A stretch of DNA of 64,000 nucleotides from positions 48,724,951 to 48,788,950 of the forward strand of contig OY998178.1 in NCBI GenBank assembly GCA_963921935.1, in the 5' to 3' direction. This DNA comes from Galeruca laticollis (Eukaryota > Arthropoda > Insecta > Coleoptera > Chrysomelidae). The first letter of the stretch is position 1. Every line of letters starts with the position of its first letter. The notes beneath the pieces are model-generated. The model did no database searches. It worked only from the letters and a program-made list of their open reading frames with translations, and was not told where the DNA came from. The translations under genes were made by a program, and so were the position numbers. Below, piece by piece: positions 23,763-36,577 of the stretch.

Positions 23763-24151
23763 TAGGGGAGACCGGGGTTGGAAGTGACATTTTTTTTCTT
23801 TTGTGATTATTGCCCCCGCTTTCTTAGTTTAGCAATAGAATTTTCATATCAATAGTTAGTTAATTCGTTCTAGTTTCTAAGGACTTCAAGGTTTGTTGTT
23901 TAACATTACCCACTAAGGGAATATTACAATTTTTATGGAAATGAGAAAGTGAGACTTATAATCCCGTGTCAGGGATACTTGTCACATCGTGTGGGTAGGT
24001 AGTTACATGATAAATGAAAGGGGAAATAAATATATTTATTCAAATCGAACCAACTTCTATTGAGGAAAGATAGATGTATTTACTTAATTTCCTATTGTGC
24101 CCAAGAAAATAACGAAAAATATATTATACATAATAAAAAACAAACCAAACT

Positions 24152-24804
24152 TCCATAAAAAATAGGTTAACGATAATAAAAAATAATACTCATATAACAA
24201 AAAAACAAACTAAGCTTACGCTATCGAACAAACTGGAGACCTAAGAATACGGTAACGAAAACAAAAAAATATATCTAGTCAGTCTAAAGAATCAGTCTGA
24301 ATACTCTGAATCACAGTTCTGGCAAATGTAATATGGCAGCCCAGGTGCGCAAGCTTCGTGAGCCCATAAGTTGCATTCTTGGCACTGAATCCAGATTTCT
24401 TTGAGATTGCTAGCAGAGTATGGAAATACGCATACCAGGCAAAACACTTCATCCCCTTCCTCGTCTTCGTCGAAAACTGATTTCTTTCCCATTCGTTCTC
24501 TTTTGCATTCTTCTTTCCATTACCGTTTTTAACTTCCTTATCCTCACTCAAAACACGTGTAGTTACCTTCCTTCTTCTTGCTTCTTGTTCTAGTTTTTTC
24601 TCATCTAATTAGGTCTTCTCCCGTGTGTCTATTAGAATTGCTGATTTACATTTTCTTCTATCAGCTCTCTGCAACTTGCGCGGAGGAGCTTTTGGTAGAG
24701 GTTTCAAAGCTAGCGGCGATACTATCAGAGAACTCCCTGCATTACTTGGACCAGGACCAGTGATCACAATAGGTTTCCTGGTAGCGTGATGCTGCAGCGA
24801 TTGC
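24152..24804 (-). pseudogene. Duplicate copy of the pogo 3' part with a PHD-like finger
   Basis: The frame 24,492-24,292 encodes EVFCLVCVFPYSASNLKEIW, then IQCQECNLWAHEACAPGLPY and YICQNCDSEYSD. This is a C4HC3-like (PHD-type) zinc finger of the kind that ends many insect pogo transposases. The segment 24,152-24,804 is a diverged direct duplicate of 26,089-26,750 (same flanking noncoding sequence AAGCTTACGCTATC, same stop position). Homology ends sharply at GCTCTGAC (24,804), where a LINE fragment begins. The upstream acidic/Lys-rich part is frameshifted. This copy is either a remnant of a second pogo element or the result of unequal exchange; it lacks the catalytic domain. Confidence 0.75.
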
Positions 24805-24809
24805 TCTGA

Positions 24810-26085
24810 CTATCTATGTTTGTCCTATGCTAGCAAAGTATTAGCCACACCTGAAAATCCAACGTATCATAATGTCCATAGCAACCGTTTCAACTTGAAC
24901 TTCTCAACTCACCCCCGATGCCATCCGCCCTTTTACGAGTGACTCAATCGCTTACTCCACAAATACTCCATAAACTTCCCCACAATTTACTATCCCAGCA
25001 AAAACTCACCCCCACCATGGACTATAATCCAACCGCAAATAATCACTGAACTATCGAAATTTAATAAACAGCCGTTATACAAAACCACTTCAGTGACATA
25101 ATAAACAAATACAACTAATATCACCATATTTACACTGATGCCTCGAAAACAGCCGAAGGAGTAGCAGCAGCAATCTTCTCCAAAACCCACAACGCCAATT
25201 TCAAGCTACACAATAACTTCAGCATTTTGAAAGCAGTGCTCTACGCAATCCTAGAAGCCCTGAAACTCATTAATAAGTCCGGCCAAAACAAATTTACAAT
25301 TATAACGGACTCAATGAGTGCCCTGTGCAAGATCCAACGCATGAATCCCAATAACCCTATACACAAAGAAATTAACAGCGATTTCCAGTACGCCAGAAAG
25401 GAGAGGAAAAGAGGCAGTATTTATCTGGGTGCCCTCACATATCGGAGTTAGTGGAAACGAGTCAGCCGACCATCTGGCACGCGAAGCAGCAACAAAAGAC
25501 GTTTGTGTTCAAGTAAATAAGATAGTGCTCAGTGATCTAAAATCGTGTATTAAAAATATAGTTCGCAGTGCGTGGCAAATCAAGTGGTCGCAGTGATCCG
25601 AGAAGCTAAGTGTAATCAAAGAAAACGAGGTACAACGACCAGTCTTTCTACCATCTAGAAGTAAGCAAGTGACATTCTCACGCCTTCGAATCGGCCACAC
25701 TCGCCACACACACCTCCATCTTATCACAAAAGGAAACATCTATTATTGTGATACATGCCAAACTAACTTAACAGTAAAACACATTTTAGTGGAATGTCAA
25801 AAATTCAACAACATCAGAAATAAAATCAACTTTGCACAGAACATATCCGACATACTCAGAGACAATAGCAACATGGACAACATTATTAAGTTTCTTAAGG
25901 AGTTTAACATAAGAGATAATTAAATTTGAAACGATCATACCTCGTAACTAATAACGTAACTATATATAATGCTAATGTAGAGAATACTCTGTATATTAAC
26001 GTAGAACATAAGTAACTTCCATTAAGGAATTATAACTGTTGTCGCTTATAACCTAAGTGGTTCGGGCGGCATTAAATAAATAAAA
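24810..26085 (+). pseudogene. jockey/I-type LINE 3' fragment with RNase H and CCHC-like tail
   Basis: On the plus strand, broken frames encode an RNase H (FTDASKTAEGVAAAIFSKTH near 25,130, AVLYAILEALKLI, FTIITDSMSALCKIQ at about 25,300). After frame changes come the conserved LINE C-terminus RLRIGHTRHTHLHLI and YYCDTCQTNLTVKHILVECQ (25,680-25,800). The frame ends with a TAA at 25,921. The 3' UTR ends GGCGGCATTAAATAAATAAA plus an A run near 26,085, a normal LINE 3' end. The 5' part (endonuclease and most of the RT) is absent. It lies exactly between the two duplicated pogo 3' segments. RNase H resembles that of the 16.6-kb LINE but is a different copy. Confidence 0.75.
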
Positions 26086-26231
26086 AAAACAACTTCCATA
26101 AGAAAGGTTAACGATAATAAAAAATAATACTCATATAACAAAAAACAAACTAAGCTTACGCTATCAAACAAACTGGAGACCTAAGAATACGGTAACGAAA
26201 ACAAAAAAATATATCTAGTCAGTCTAAAGAG

Positions 26232-27158
26232 TCAGTCTGAATACTCTGAATCACAGTTCTGGCAAATGTAATATGTCAGCCCAGGTGTGCAAGCTTCGTG
26301 ATCCAATAACTTGCATTCTTTGCACTGAATCCAGATTTCTTTGAGATTACTAGCAGAGTATGGGGATACGCATACCAGGCAAAACACTTCATCCCCTTCC
26401 TCGTCTTCGTCGTAAACTGATATTTTTTCCATTCTTTCTCCTCCCTTTTCTTTTACATTCTTCTTTCCATTACAGTTCTTCACTTCCTTATCCTCACTCA
26501 AAACACGTTTGGTTACTTTCCTTTTTTTTGCTCCTTATTCTAATTTTTCCTCATCTAAATAGGTCTTCTCCGGTGTGTCTGTTAGAAATGCTGATTCACA
26601 TTTTCTTTTATCAGCTCTCTGCGAATTGCGCGGAGGAGCTTTCGGTAGGGGCGATACTATCAGAGAACTCCCAGCATTACTTGGACAAGAACCAGTGATC
26701 ACGATAGGTTTCTTGGTATCGTGATGCTGCAGCAATTGCTCTGACTTTGAGCAGCCAGGCTAATTTTGTGACTTTATAGAATGAGCATTAGAGCCAGGGC
26801 TCTCATTTTCAGCCGATACAGTATCTTCAAGGTCGGGCGTCTCACATGGAATCGTTGCAGGTTCTTTAGTGACAATGTTACGTTCGAGGTCAGTGTTAGC
26901 GTTTTGCTTATGTGCACTATTGTGTACGGTCTCGCCATCAGGATTCGTGATTAGTGGCCTATCTGTGACAAACGATGGCAAGAAATCGTGATCTTGAAAT
27001 ATGTCCCGATTAAATGAGGAGATCCCACAAGTTTTAAAACCTACTAGAATATTGGATGCAGTAACCGCCATTGAAAAAGCCTGTGCAATTATTCCTGGTA
27101 TTTCGTATATCGTCATTAGTGGGCCTGGATGATTAATCATCCATTTCTCCATTGCGTC
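26232..27158 (-). pseudogene. pogo transposase C-terminal part with PHD-like finger
   Basis: From 27,152 downward the frame reads MINHPGPLMTIYEIPGIIAQ, then GFKTCGISSFNRDIFQDHDF and LPSFVTDRPL, the conserved segment just after the DDE domain of pogo/Tigger-like proteins. A Ser/Pro-rich linker follows, then in a second frame (26,735-26,535) SNAGSSLIVSPLPKAPP and LTDTPEKTYLDEEKL. A third frame (26,501-26,232) gives an acidic stretch and the PHD-like finger (CLVCVSPYSASNLKEIWIQC, CKECKLLDHEACTPGL, ICQNCDSEYSD). It is cut at 27,158 by the BEL LTR; the preceding domain resumes at 33,388. Two frame changes make it a pseudogene. Confidence 0.85.
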
Positions 27159-27412
27159 TGTTTAATTTCTAACTTGTCTAACTGCTAACATGATAGCTTA
27201 AATATTTATTTTCAATTCAACCTTGGAAGTTTTTCTGACAGTTACAAAAAATTGTCACCGTCAAAAAATAAAAATTTCTACTTCATAAAATATATTTGAT
27301 TTTCATCAACGATTCAAGATAATTTGAATGATATACAATCCTTCCAAGTGAAATAAGAGCTATTGAAGCTTTATGTGTGTTTAAGGAATAATCGTTCGTT
27401 TATTCCCATACA
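27159..27412 (+). repeat. BEL 5' LTR
   Basis: 254 bp, starting TGTTTAATTTCTAACTTG and ending TTCCCATACA. One difference from the 3' LTR. Confidence 0.95.
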
Positions 27413-27665
27413 TAAATTTGATCCCTCGAGTCGGACAGAGCATAAAACCAGCGATAAATCCTAATTATTAAAATTGGAAAATGGAATGTGTGTCTGGTAT
27501 CTGGTAATTGGACTGGACCGATTGTGAATTGGACTTTGTCAAGGACTCATTCAGGTCAGACGTTTCCAATATATTTTTTATTTTTTGAACTGTTCAACAT
27601 TTGACGTGCGAGTTTTCGCACACAGTTTGCAAACTTTTTTTACGTATATAAACCTGTAATCAAAC

Positions 27666-30600
27666 ATGGATCCGGATGCGTTGTTATTAAAAGCGCACGC
27701 CGCTCGAAGAACTTCTAAAGGTAGTATCACTAGAATAGAGAATTTTATCAATGCAAATGCAGGTAATTTATTGCATAAACTTGAATATGATACCAGGTTA
27801 GAGCTACTTGAAACTTCTTTCAAAAAATTTTGTGAGTCTCAGGACGTCATTGAGGGCTCCGAGACAGATCTTGATAAGATTGGTGACCCTAGTGACTATG
27901 AAGAAAAATATTGTACTTTAAAAACTCAATTAAAAATTTTGATTGATCATTCTTCTCCTAAAGATAATGCTACCGTTCAAGGTACAAACCAACAAGGTCA
28001 TCACGCAAATTCCATACAAAATGTTAATGTTAAAACAGAGGTAAAATCTAAGATGCCTGAAATTGCAATTGACAAATTTGCAGGTGGGCACCAAAGTTAG
28101 AATGGTTTCTATGATATTTTTAAAGCCCTTGTTTTAGACAATGATGATTTGGCAGAAATACAAAAACTTATTTATTTAAAATCAAATTTACTGGGTGAAC
28201 CTCAAAAATTAATTTCAAATTTACCATTGGTCGCCTCTAATTTGTCAGTAGCAATTGACATACTTAAGGAAAGATATGAAAATAAGTTAGCGAATATTTA
28301 CGTTCACATCAAGGGCCTATTAGACGTTCCATCAATAAATAAAAGTAATTCAATGAATTTGCGTAACTTTGTTGTCACAGTTAAACAGCACACTGAGTGC
28401 TTAAAAAATTTGAATGTTCCTATAGCAGAGTGGGATTTGATTTTGGTGTATATTTTGTCCCAAAAACTAGACATTAACACTAGACGTGGGTATGAATTGG
28501 AAAGAGGTCCTACTCTTTTACCTACTTTAGACGGGTTCCTCAAGTTCGTTGAGAAAAGATGTCAGGCTGCTGAAAATTTGGTTTCGCCAGAGTTGCCTCG
28601 CAAAAACTCTAATTTTGCTAATGTAGATAAAATGTTAAGTTGTTTGTTTTGCAAAATGTCAAATCATAACATGTTTAAATGCTTTAAATTCAAAGAATTG
28701 CCATTGAATAAAAGAAAACAGTTTATATTTTCAAATCGGTTATGTTTAAAATGTTTTGCTCCACATCATGTAAGTCAATGTGAGTGGAAGAATTGCCCTA
28801 TTTGCGGCGAAGCTCATAATTCCCTATTACATGCGGGAAATTCATCAAAATCTAATAATTCTCACAATAATACAATAAATGCTCAACAAAATTCGAGTTT
28901 TGATTCCAATCGTGGGCCTACCAATCACAAACAAAAAGGTTATTCCATGAACAAATCGAGTAGTAACTCAGATCAAGCTTCTAACATAGAACAAATACAA
29001 AATTCGGAGGTTGCTCAAGCTTCCACTAGTGACAAGCTTGGGGCACAATCCAACACTATGTCAAGCCTTTTTATAAACCAAAAATCTCATATTTTATTGG
29101 CAACTGCATCCGTACATGTTTCAAATAACAATGGCCATTTAATATCTGCCAGAGCCGTGCTTGATAGTGGGTCTCAAGTATCACTAATCACACATAAATT
29201 AGCGAAAAGACTACAATACCCTACCTATAATAAAAACTTGTCAATTTGTGGTGTATCAGGTCACATGCAAGTAAGTGAAGGAATAGATATTAAATTGTTC
29301 TCAAAGGTTGATCCCACAAAAACATTTGAAGTAAATTGTTCCGTAACAAATTTTATTTCTTCTAAGTTGCCTCAATTTCCTCTACAAACAGATCGATTAG
29401 AAATCCCTTGTAGTATCGTCTTGGCCGACTCAAATTATGATGTTCCAGATCACGTAGATTTGTTATTAGGAGCAGATGTTTATTATTCATTACTTTTACC
29501 TGGTCTGATTAACCTTGGGGACAACCTACCCATATTACAAAATACTCATCTTGGTTGGGTGGTAGGAGGTGTCCTATCCCCAACAATCTTGTCAAATTTT
29601 ATAACATGTGATCAAGTTCCCTCACATTCTTTATTCATTAATTTCAATCAAATCGACAATTTGCTGCAAAAATTCTGGGCAGTTGAAGATGTGCCACAAG
29701 GACGTATTTTATCAAGTGAAGATGAACTTTCTGAACAAATATTTAAGGATACCACAAAAATTTTGGATAATGGTAGATTTCAAGTGGATATGCCATTTAA
29801 ATCGCCCGTTGAGAGTTCTAAACTAGGCGAATCTTTTTCATATGCCAAAAAACGTTTTCTTTCATTAGAGAAAAGATTGCATCAAAATAAGTCATTGTTT
29901 GACCAATATTCAGAGTTTATTAAAGAATACATCAACTTAGGTCATGCACGGTACATTCCTCTTGATCTTAAAAATATTCACAATAACCACAAATATTTTA
30001 TACCTCACCATTGTGTGATTCGCAATGATAAAGTTACAACGCGTTTCAGAGTGGTCTTCGACGCGTCCCTAAAAACCACCTCGGGATATTCATTAAACGA
30101 CATATGTCTAAAAGGGCTTGTTGTTCAGCCAGAGCTATTTGACATTTTGTGTCGCTTTAGAGCTTATATGTTGGCTGTTGTTGCAGACATCGAAAAGATG
30201 TACCGGCAAATCTTGATTAATTCTGATCACATTTACCTACAAAACATCTTATGGCGAGAAAATATAACAGATGATATTAAATGCATTGAATTGTTAACTG
30301 TTAGCTACGGAACAAATTTTGCACCTTATGTAGCCACTCGTTGTCTCGTTGAATTGGCAGACATGTATAAAAAAGAATTTCCGTTGGCAGCTATGGCAAT
30401 CCAAACTCAAACATACGTTGACGATGTGTTGGCTGGAGCTGACTCTTTCGAGGAGCTCTGTGAACTAAAAACCCAATTAATAAAATTACTTAATTTAGGC
30501 CAATTTACACTTCATAAATGGTGTTCAAATTCCATTGAGTTTATGAACAATTTTACCTCAGAAACTGAATCCAAAAACTACTCTATAAATTCTGAGAGTA

Positions 30601-32981
30601 ATTCCAATAAAGTGCTGGGTGTTTTTTGGGAGCCGAAATCAGATCACTTTTCTATTTCTCTGCCCAAGAACATAAATGTAAATCCAATTACGAAAAGAAA
30701 CGTCTTAGCTATTATAGCTCAAATCTATGATCCGTTGGGGCTTGTAGCTCCAATTGTCATAACAGCCAAAATCTTCATGCAGAAGCTTTGGTTATTGAAT
30801 TTAAATTGGGACGACTGTTTAAATTTAGAGTTAAGTAACGAATGGATTCAATTTTCTACAAACATTCTTGAATTATCAGGGTTAAAAATTCCGCGATGTT
30901 TAATTAATAATCGCAATATCAAGCGAATTGAAATTCATTCTTATTCAGACGCAAGCTTAAAGGCATATGGATGTTGTATATATTTAAGAACTGTTTATGA
31001 AAATAACAGTGTTTCTTGTCATCTAATTTGTGCCAAATCTAGAGTTTGTCCTTTGCGAACAATTTCTCTTCCAAAATTGGAATTATGCGCATGCGTGTTG
31101 TCAGCGAAGGTCACCCATCGTATTTTAGAAACATTCAAAAATAACTTCCAAATAGCCAGTGTTAATCTTTGGACTGATTCGCAAATTTCGTTAGCATGGC
31201 TACAATCACATCCAAGTAGATGGAATATATTTGTCTCTAATAGAGTTTCTTTAATTCAAGAACTAACATCCTTGTACACCTGGAGGTACATTCCTACCAA
31301 ACAAAATCCAGCTGATTATGTATCTAGAGGTATGATGGCGCAAGAACTTATTTCTAATAATATGTGGTGGCAAGGGACCTCACATTTGAAAAATGTTGAT
31401 TTTAATTTAAATTCATTTCAGTCAAGTGTTAATATTCAGAAAATTCCGGAAGAACGAAAAGTTGTTATGAGTACAACCTCTACTGAAAATTATATGATAA
31501 GTATTTTCAATAGGTTTTCAGATTTTCTGAAAATACAGCGTATAGTTGCATTCTGTCTTCGGTTTAGACATAATTTACAACATAAAGATGATAAAAGGTT
31601 TGGTCCTTTATAAGTAGATGAATTACAACATGCTTTAAAGGCAACATTGCAAGTTTTGCAACAACATTATTTTTCTCAAGAAAAAGATTTATTAAAAAAC
31701 AAAAAGGTCCTTCGAAATAAACAGTTTAATTCTTTGAATCCCTTTATTGACTTGGAAGGCTTCATCCGCGTTGGCGGGAGATTGTCAAATGCTGATCTGC
31801 CATTTGCACAAAAGCATCCAATATTATTGCCCGCTAGATGCCTTATTATTGATTTGATGCTACGGAGAGAGCACCTTAAATTATATCATGCCGGTGCTCA
31901 AACCGTGTTAAGTAACTTTAGACTACGTTATTGGCCTTTAGATGGCCTTAGAGCTGTTAAACGCATAATCCACAAGTGCATCCCTTGTTTTAAATTTAAA
32001 GCTAGGTGTGCTGAGCAAATGATGGCAGATCTGCCTAAAGATCGAATTTCAGTTTGTCGTCCATTTTTAAAGGTCGGTGTGGACTTTGGGGGTCCATTTT
32101 CAATTAAAACCTCGAATTTACGCAAAGCCTCTAAAGTTAAAGCATATATTGCTATATTTGTATGTATGACTACTAAGTGCGTCCATATAGAATTGGTGTC
32201 GGGCTTGTCGACAGAACAATTTTTGCTCACATTACAACGTTTCATAGGCCGACGGGGTAATCCTTCGGTAATATACTCTGACAATGCCACTAATTTTTTT
32301 GGCTCCAGTAACCATTTGAAAACCTTATACGAATTTTTTAAATCCAAAAGTAATATTGAGTCTATTGAAAATTTTTTATCGAAAAATGAGACTCAGTGGA
32401 AATTTATCCCACCTCGTTCACCACATTGGGGCGGTCTTTGGGAGGCCGCAATTAAGGGTGCTAAGCATCATCTGATTAAAGCTATTGGTAAAACAGTTCT
32501 AAATTTTGAGGAATTTTCGACAGTCTTGGTTTGCATTGAGAGCATCATGAACTCGCGGCCTCTTAGCATTTTATCAAATGATCCGACTGATTTAAACTCT
32601 TTAACACCGGGACATTTTTTAATAGGCAACAATCTTTCAGCATTCCCAGACAAAGACTTGAGTAATATTCCAGAAAATCGATTGTCAATGTATCAGAAGT
32701 GTATTAAATTCAAACAAATATTTTGGAAGCGATGGTCCATTGAATATCTTAATAGGCTTCAGCAAAGGCCAAAATGGACCAATCAAACCCGAAATTTGGA
32801 AATTAATCAATTAGTCCTTTTAAAGGAGGATAACTTGCCTCCTTTCAGGTGGGCTCTCGCGCGAATCATTGAAATTATTCAGGGTTCAGACGGCAAAGTT
32901 CGTTTAATTAGAGTCAAAACATCAGATGGAACGTTTCTTAGGTCTATAGCGAAGGTATGTCCCCTTCCTGATGATACCTAG
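27666..32981 (+). pseudogene. BEL/Pao Gag-Pol polyprotein, one frame with two stop codons
   Basis: The frame is 1,772 codons from ATG at 27,666 to TAG at 32,979-32,981. It is interrupted only by TAG at 28,098-28,100 (codon 145) and TAA at 31,611-31,613 (codon 1316). Domains in order: Gag (DUF1759-like, about 120-300), CCHC-type knuckles (CLFCKMSNHNMFKC at about 325, then CLKCFAPHHVSQC), aspartic protease with LDSGSQVSLI at about 500, RT with YVDD at about 917, and RNase H with SYSDASLKAYG at about 1094. The integrase follows, with a zinc-binding part (HLKLYHAGAQ, CIPCFKF) and the triad D1473, D1539, E1593. A C-terminal module follows (CIKFKQIFWKRWSIEYL). Family members normally have an aromatic residue where codon 145 is a stop. 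Programmed readthrough is unlikely but not excluded. Confidence 0.93.
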
Positions 32982-33128
32982 ATTTGTGTATTGTTAAATC
33001 TTAAACTTTGTCATTAGGTTAGCTATTTTTTATGTTTTATGTACTGTGTTGTGTGCGGAAGTTATCTGAAGTGAAGTGTTTTGTTTAAGTTGGAGTTTTC
33101 TCCCGGAAAACGTCCAAGGCGGGAGTTA

Positions 33129-33382
33129 TGTTTAATTTCTAACTTGTCTAACTGCTAACATGATAGCTTAAATATTTATTTTCAATTCAACCTTGGAAGT
33201 TTTTCTGACAGTTACAAAAAATTGTCACTGTCAAAAAATAAAAATTTCTACTTCATAAAATATATTTGATTTTCATCAACGATTCAAGATAATTTGAATG
33301 ATATACAATCCTTCCAAGTGAAATAAGAGCTATTGAAGCTTTATGTGTGTTTAAGGAATAATCGTTCGTTTATTCCCATACA
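33129..33382 (+). repeat. BEL 3' LTR
   Basis: 254 bp, the same termini as the 5' LTR, followed by the target duplication GCGTC. Confidence 0.95.
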
Positions 33383-33387
33383 GCGTC

Positions 33388-34245
33388 TTTAACGTATTTT
33401 TTAAAAGGTCCATACACCGATCTGTCCAAAGGTTGGAGGCGATGAGTGCAGTGAGGCGAGAACGATAACATTATTATGCCATTATATTTTGCAAAATTTA
33501 GTCCTTCAATGGATAGATGGGAACTGTGATTATCCAACAGCAAGAGACATATTTTTTCCTTTGTTAATTGCACATGGCTATGGAAATGTTTTAGGAAAGA
33601 AACAAATAGCTATTATGTCATCCAGCCCGAATGATTACTTCCTCCTTTGCAGCCAATTGGCCCATCTCTGATGAAGTGGTCATTGAAATGCACCTTCGGA
33701 AAAATGGAGAATGCTGGAACTGAATTGCCACCTCCCGAAATAGCAGTAGCTAGGGTAACTAGCGTGTCTCTCTCGGCTAAGGTAATAGCACCAACTTGCT
33801 TAGATCCTTTTTGAGCAACAACTTTGTTTGGTTTTTGCACCTTAGTCACCCCAGTTTCGTCCATGTTCCATATGTTGTGTGGTTGGAAATTATATTGTTT
33901 AATCACGGATTCAAGGTTATCGAAGAAACTTTCGACATCATGTGGGTTAAAACTGGTGGCTCGAACCAGACTGGTAGCCTCATGTGGTGTGATGGACAAA
34001 GAAGGGTGTCTCTGCAAAAATGATGTTAACCAGTCGGAGCCAGCTAGCTTGTTCGTTTTCCAACACTTTGGAATGTTGATGTTATTGTGAACCGCAAGTT
34101 CGAATGCCATTTTCCAAATCTGTTTGGGAGAAAACCCAAAATGAATTTATGAAGTCAAGAGAAAATATTTTTCCAATTCTGCTTCCTGCTCATCGTTAAA
34201 GATCTGTCGATTTCTTAGGTGGCCCACTTTTGTAGATGGTGTTGA
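33388..34245 (-). pseudogene. pogo transposase DDE domain, middle segment
   Basis: From 34,245 the frame reads FNDEQEAELEKYFLL (CENPB-type DNA-binding region), a stop, then from 34,110 MAFELAVHNNINIP and LAGSDWLTSFLQRHPSLSIT. The catalytic residues lie in IWNMDETGVTKV (first Asp, about 33,870), LLLLDNHSSHLS (second) and LQPLDRSVYGPF (third). Two adjacent in-frame stops (TAA TAG, 33,610-33,615) separate FNDHFIRDGPIG...SGWMT from the second Asp region. The segment ends at the BEL target duplication (33,383-33,387) and its continuation is at 27,158. It begins next to the (TTA)n tail of the inserted LINE. Confidence 0.88.
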
Positions 34246-36577
34246 TGTAATAATAATAATAATAATAAGTTTATTCATCATCATAAACAATTACAAAATA
34301 ATTATAGAAACAGGATTACAAAGACAAAATAAAATAATTTTATGAAAATATATCTGGCTGACAAACAAACCGATTTACCCACTAAGGCAATGCCTGAGTG
34401 TGGGGAAACTAAGGCATGGTTAGCTCGGTGTTCGTAACAGTAAGTACATACAATGAGTAAAACAAACAGTGTCAAATAAAAAACAAAACAGACAAGAAAA
34501 GTGACAGATACAATTTGAAAATGTAAAAATCCCAGAGATTATGATTTGAAAACATTGAACAAAAGGACTAAAACTAAAATATGACGAAAATAAATACATT
34601 TAATAATTTTACATTACAATATTTTCAACTCATATTAGGTTCAATTAAATCTTTAATTGCAGATCTTTCTTTTAACCAAAGGTAATTTTTAACTCTCTTT
34701 TTAAAAGAAAAAACACTTTTTACATCCTTTATTTCTTTTGGGAGGTAGTTGTAGACTCTATTGGCCAAGTATTCAAGAGATCTCATTGTAGCAGTTTTTA
34801 GAGTAAATACTGTTTCTAGGGGTGTCTCTTTTTTGTATCTGGTATTATGTGCATGATCTACATAAACCAGAAATCCCCTTCTCTTGAACTGCTGTACTGC
34901 AATGTTAAAAAAATATAGCTGCCGCATATCCATTACTTTATTATCTTTATATAATACATCAGATGGAAATAATCTTGGTTTTTTAAAAACTATTTTTGAA
35001 AACTGTTTTTGTAGGACTTCTACTTTCTTAAGGTGAGTATTTGCAATACCTCCCCAAGCCAATATCCCATATCTCAGACGAGATTCTATAAGCGCAAAGT
35101 ATAGTTTTCTTAACTGATGAGTGTCTAAAATATTCGCTAAGTTTTTAAATTTAAACAACATACTGCGTAGTGTTTTTTGTATTTGATTACTATGAAAATT
35201 CCATCGTAAATGACTGTCAATTGTTACTCCCAAATATTTAATGTTATTTGATGAATGCAATACAATATTTTCATTGTGACCTTGTATAGTTAAAAAGTTA
35301 TACGGAGGTAAAAAAGAAGCTAGGCATGTAAAAGGTAAGTAACAAGTTTTATCGTAGTTTATGGATAACTTTTTTTGTTTAAAGCAATCAAAAATTTTTA
35401 CAAGATCACTTTCTGCTTTTTCTTTTAGTTGCATCCAAGTATCTGCACTATACACTATTGCAGTATCATCAGCAAAGGAGATCATCTCACCACTAGATTG
35501 AAATGTCAGTAAATTGTTTAAATATATTATAAACAAAATTGGTCCCAACACTGTCCCTTGCGGAACTCCACATTCTACCAATTTCTTTTTACTAATAGAG
35601 TTGTTGATTTTAACATATTGATAACGGTCAGTCAGATAGCTTTTTATTAAGTTGTAGGTATTTCCTCTGAATCCTAGATCTTCCAAAGTTTCCAAAAGAT
35701 TTGTGTGATCCACAGAATCAAAAGCTTTAGCTAGATCAAGAAATACACATAAAGCTGGTTTGGTTTGGTCTATATATTTATATAATTTAGAGGTTAGAGC
35801 ACAAATTGCATCCTGCGTAGATGTACCTTCTCTAAAGCCATATTGATTGCAAGAAATTAGTGTATTTTTATTTATGTACTGAATAATTCTTTTTTTAAGG
35901 ATTTTTTCAAAAATTTTGGCTATATTTGAGATTAACGATATGGGTCTGTAGTTAATTACCTCAGATTTAGAACCCTTTTTAAATAGAGGCTTTATTAAAC
36001 CAATTTTGAAATTAGTGGGACAGTATCCGGACTCTATTATTTTATTTATTAAGTGAGAAAGTGGTTGAGCTATTTCGTTTCTTATTTCTTTCAAAGTTTC
36101 AGCTTTTATTCCGTCAATACCTGGCGCTTTTTTGGATTTTAATGAGTCTATAATTTCTAGTACTTCATATTTGGTTGTAGGTGCAAGGAACAGGGACGAC
36201 TGATACGGCTTTCTTTGTAGATGATAAACAGATGGTGTTGGGATATTACTTGCCATATTTTTACCTATTGAAGCATAGTGATCATTAAAACAGTTCGCGA
36301 TTTCTTCGTCTTCTTTTATAAGTTGTCCGTTTTCATTTCTAATTTGTTTGATCATTGTTTCTTGTTTGCTCGGAAATATTTCATTTACCACCTGCCAAAG
36401 AGCTTTTGAGTCATTACCTAAATTATTAATTTTGTCCTTATAGAAATTTGTTTTCACTTGTTTTATTAAGTTATTTAGTGTATTTCTGTATTTAGTATAT
36501 TCCTGTTTTAGAAGAAAATTCATTGGATTTGCTCTGACTATATCGCTGAGTTTTTCGGTACTAAATTTTTTACAATA
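34246..36577 (-). mobile_element. 5'-truncated LINE inserted in the pogo gene
   Basis: The minus-strand LINE ends in a (TTA)n tail (plus-strand TAATAATAATAA at 34,248-34,268). It has about 350 bp of 3' UTR and one long RT frame. It lacks the endonuclease domain and ORF1, so it is 5'-truncated, as is typical of target-primed reverse transcription. Both edges abut pogo coding sequence: KKFS at the 5' side and the TSTPSTKVG linker at the 3' side. I could not define a target-site duplication. The long open RT frame suggests a fairly recent insertion. Confidence 0.8.

Larger units (their letters stand above)
27159..33382 (+). mobile_element. Full-length BEL/Pao LTR retrotransposon, 6,224 bp
   Basis: Identical-length LTRs of 254 bp (27,159-27,412 and 33,129-33,382) begin TG and end CA. 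A 5-bp target duplication, GCGTC, lies at 27,154-27,158 and 33,383-33,387. The LTRs differ at one position by my reading (C in the 5' copy, T in the 3' copy, within GTCAC(C/T)GTCAAA), so the insertion is very recent relative to everything around it. A purine-rich AAGGCGGGAG precedes the 3' LTR. I could not match a primer-binding site to a tRNA with confidence. The single coding frame (27,666-32,981) has no frameshift but two in-frame stops. It is inserted within the transposase gene of the 23.8-37.2 kb pogo element. Confidence 0.95.

Noticed and set aside
24990..25190. Minus-strand frame opposite the LINE RNase H
   Set aside because: Shadow frame of the plus-strand RNase H region, with no motif.
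28098..28100. Amber codon in the BEL frame as programmed readthrough
   Set aside because: The position falls within the Gag domain where relatives have an aromatic residue, not at a Gag-Pol border. No stimulatory structure was recognised, and a second stop exists further on.
31926..32347. Minus-strand 139-codon frame within the BEL integrase
   Set aside because: Antisense shadow of the intact integrase coding sequence.
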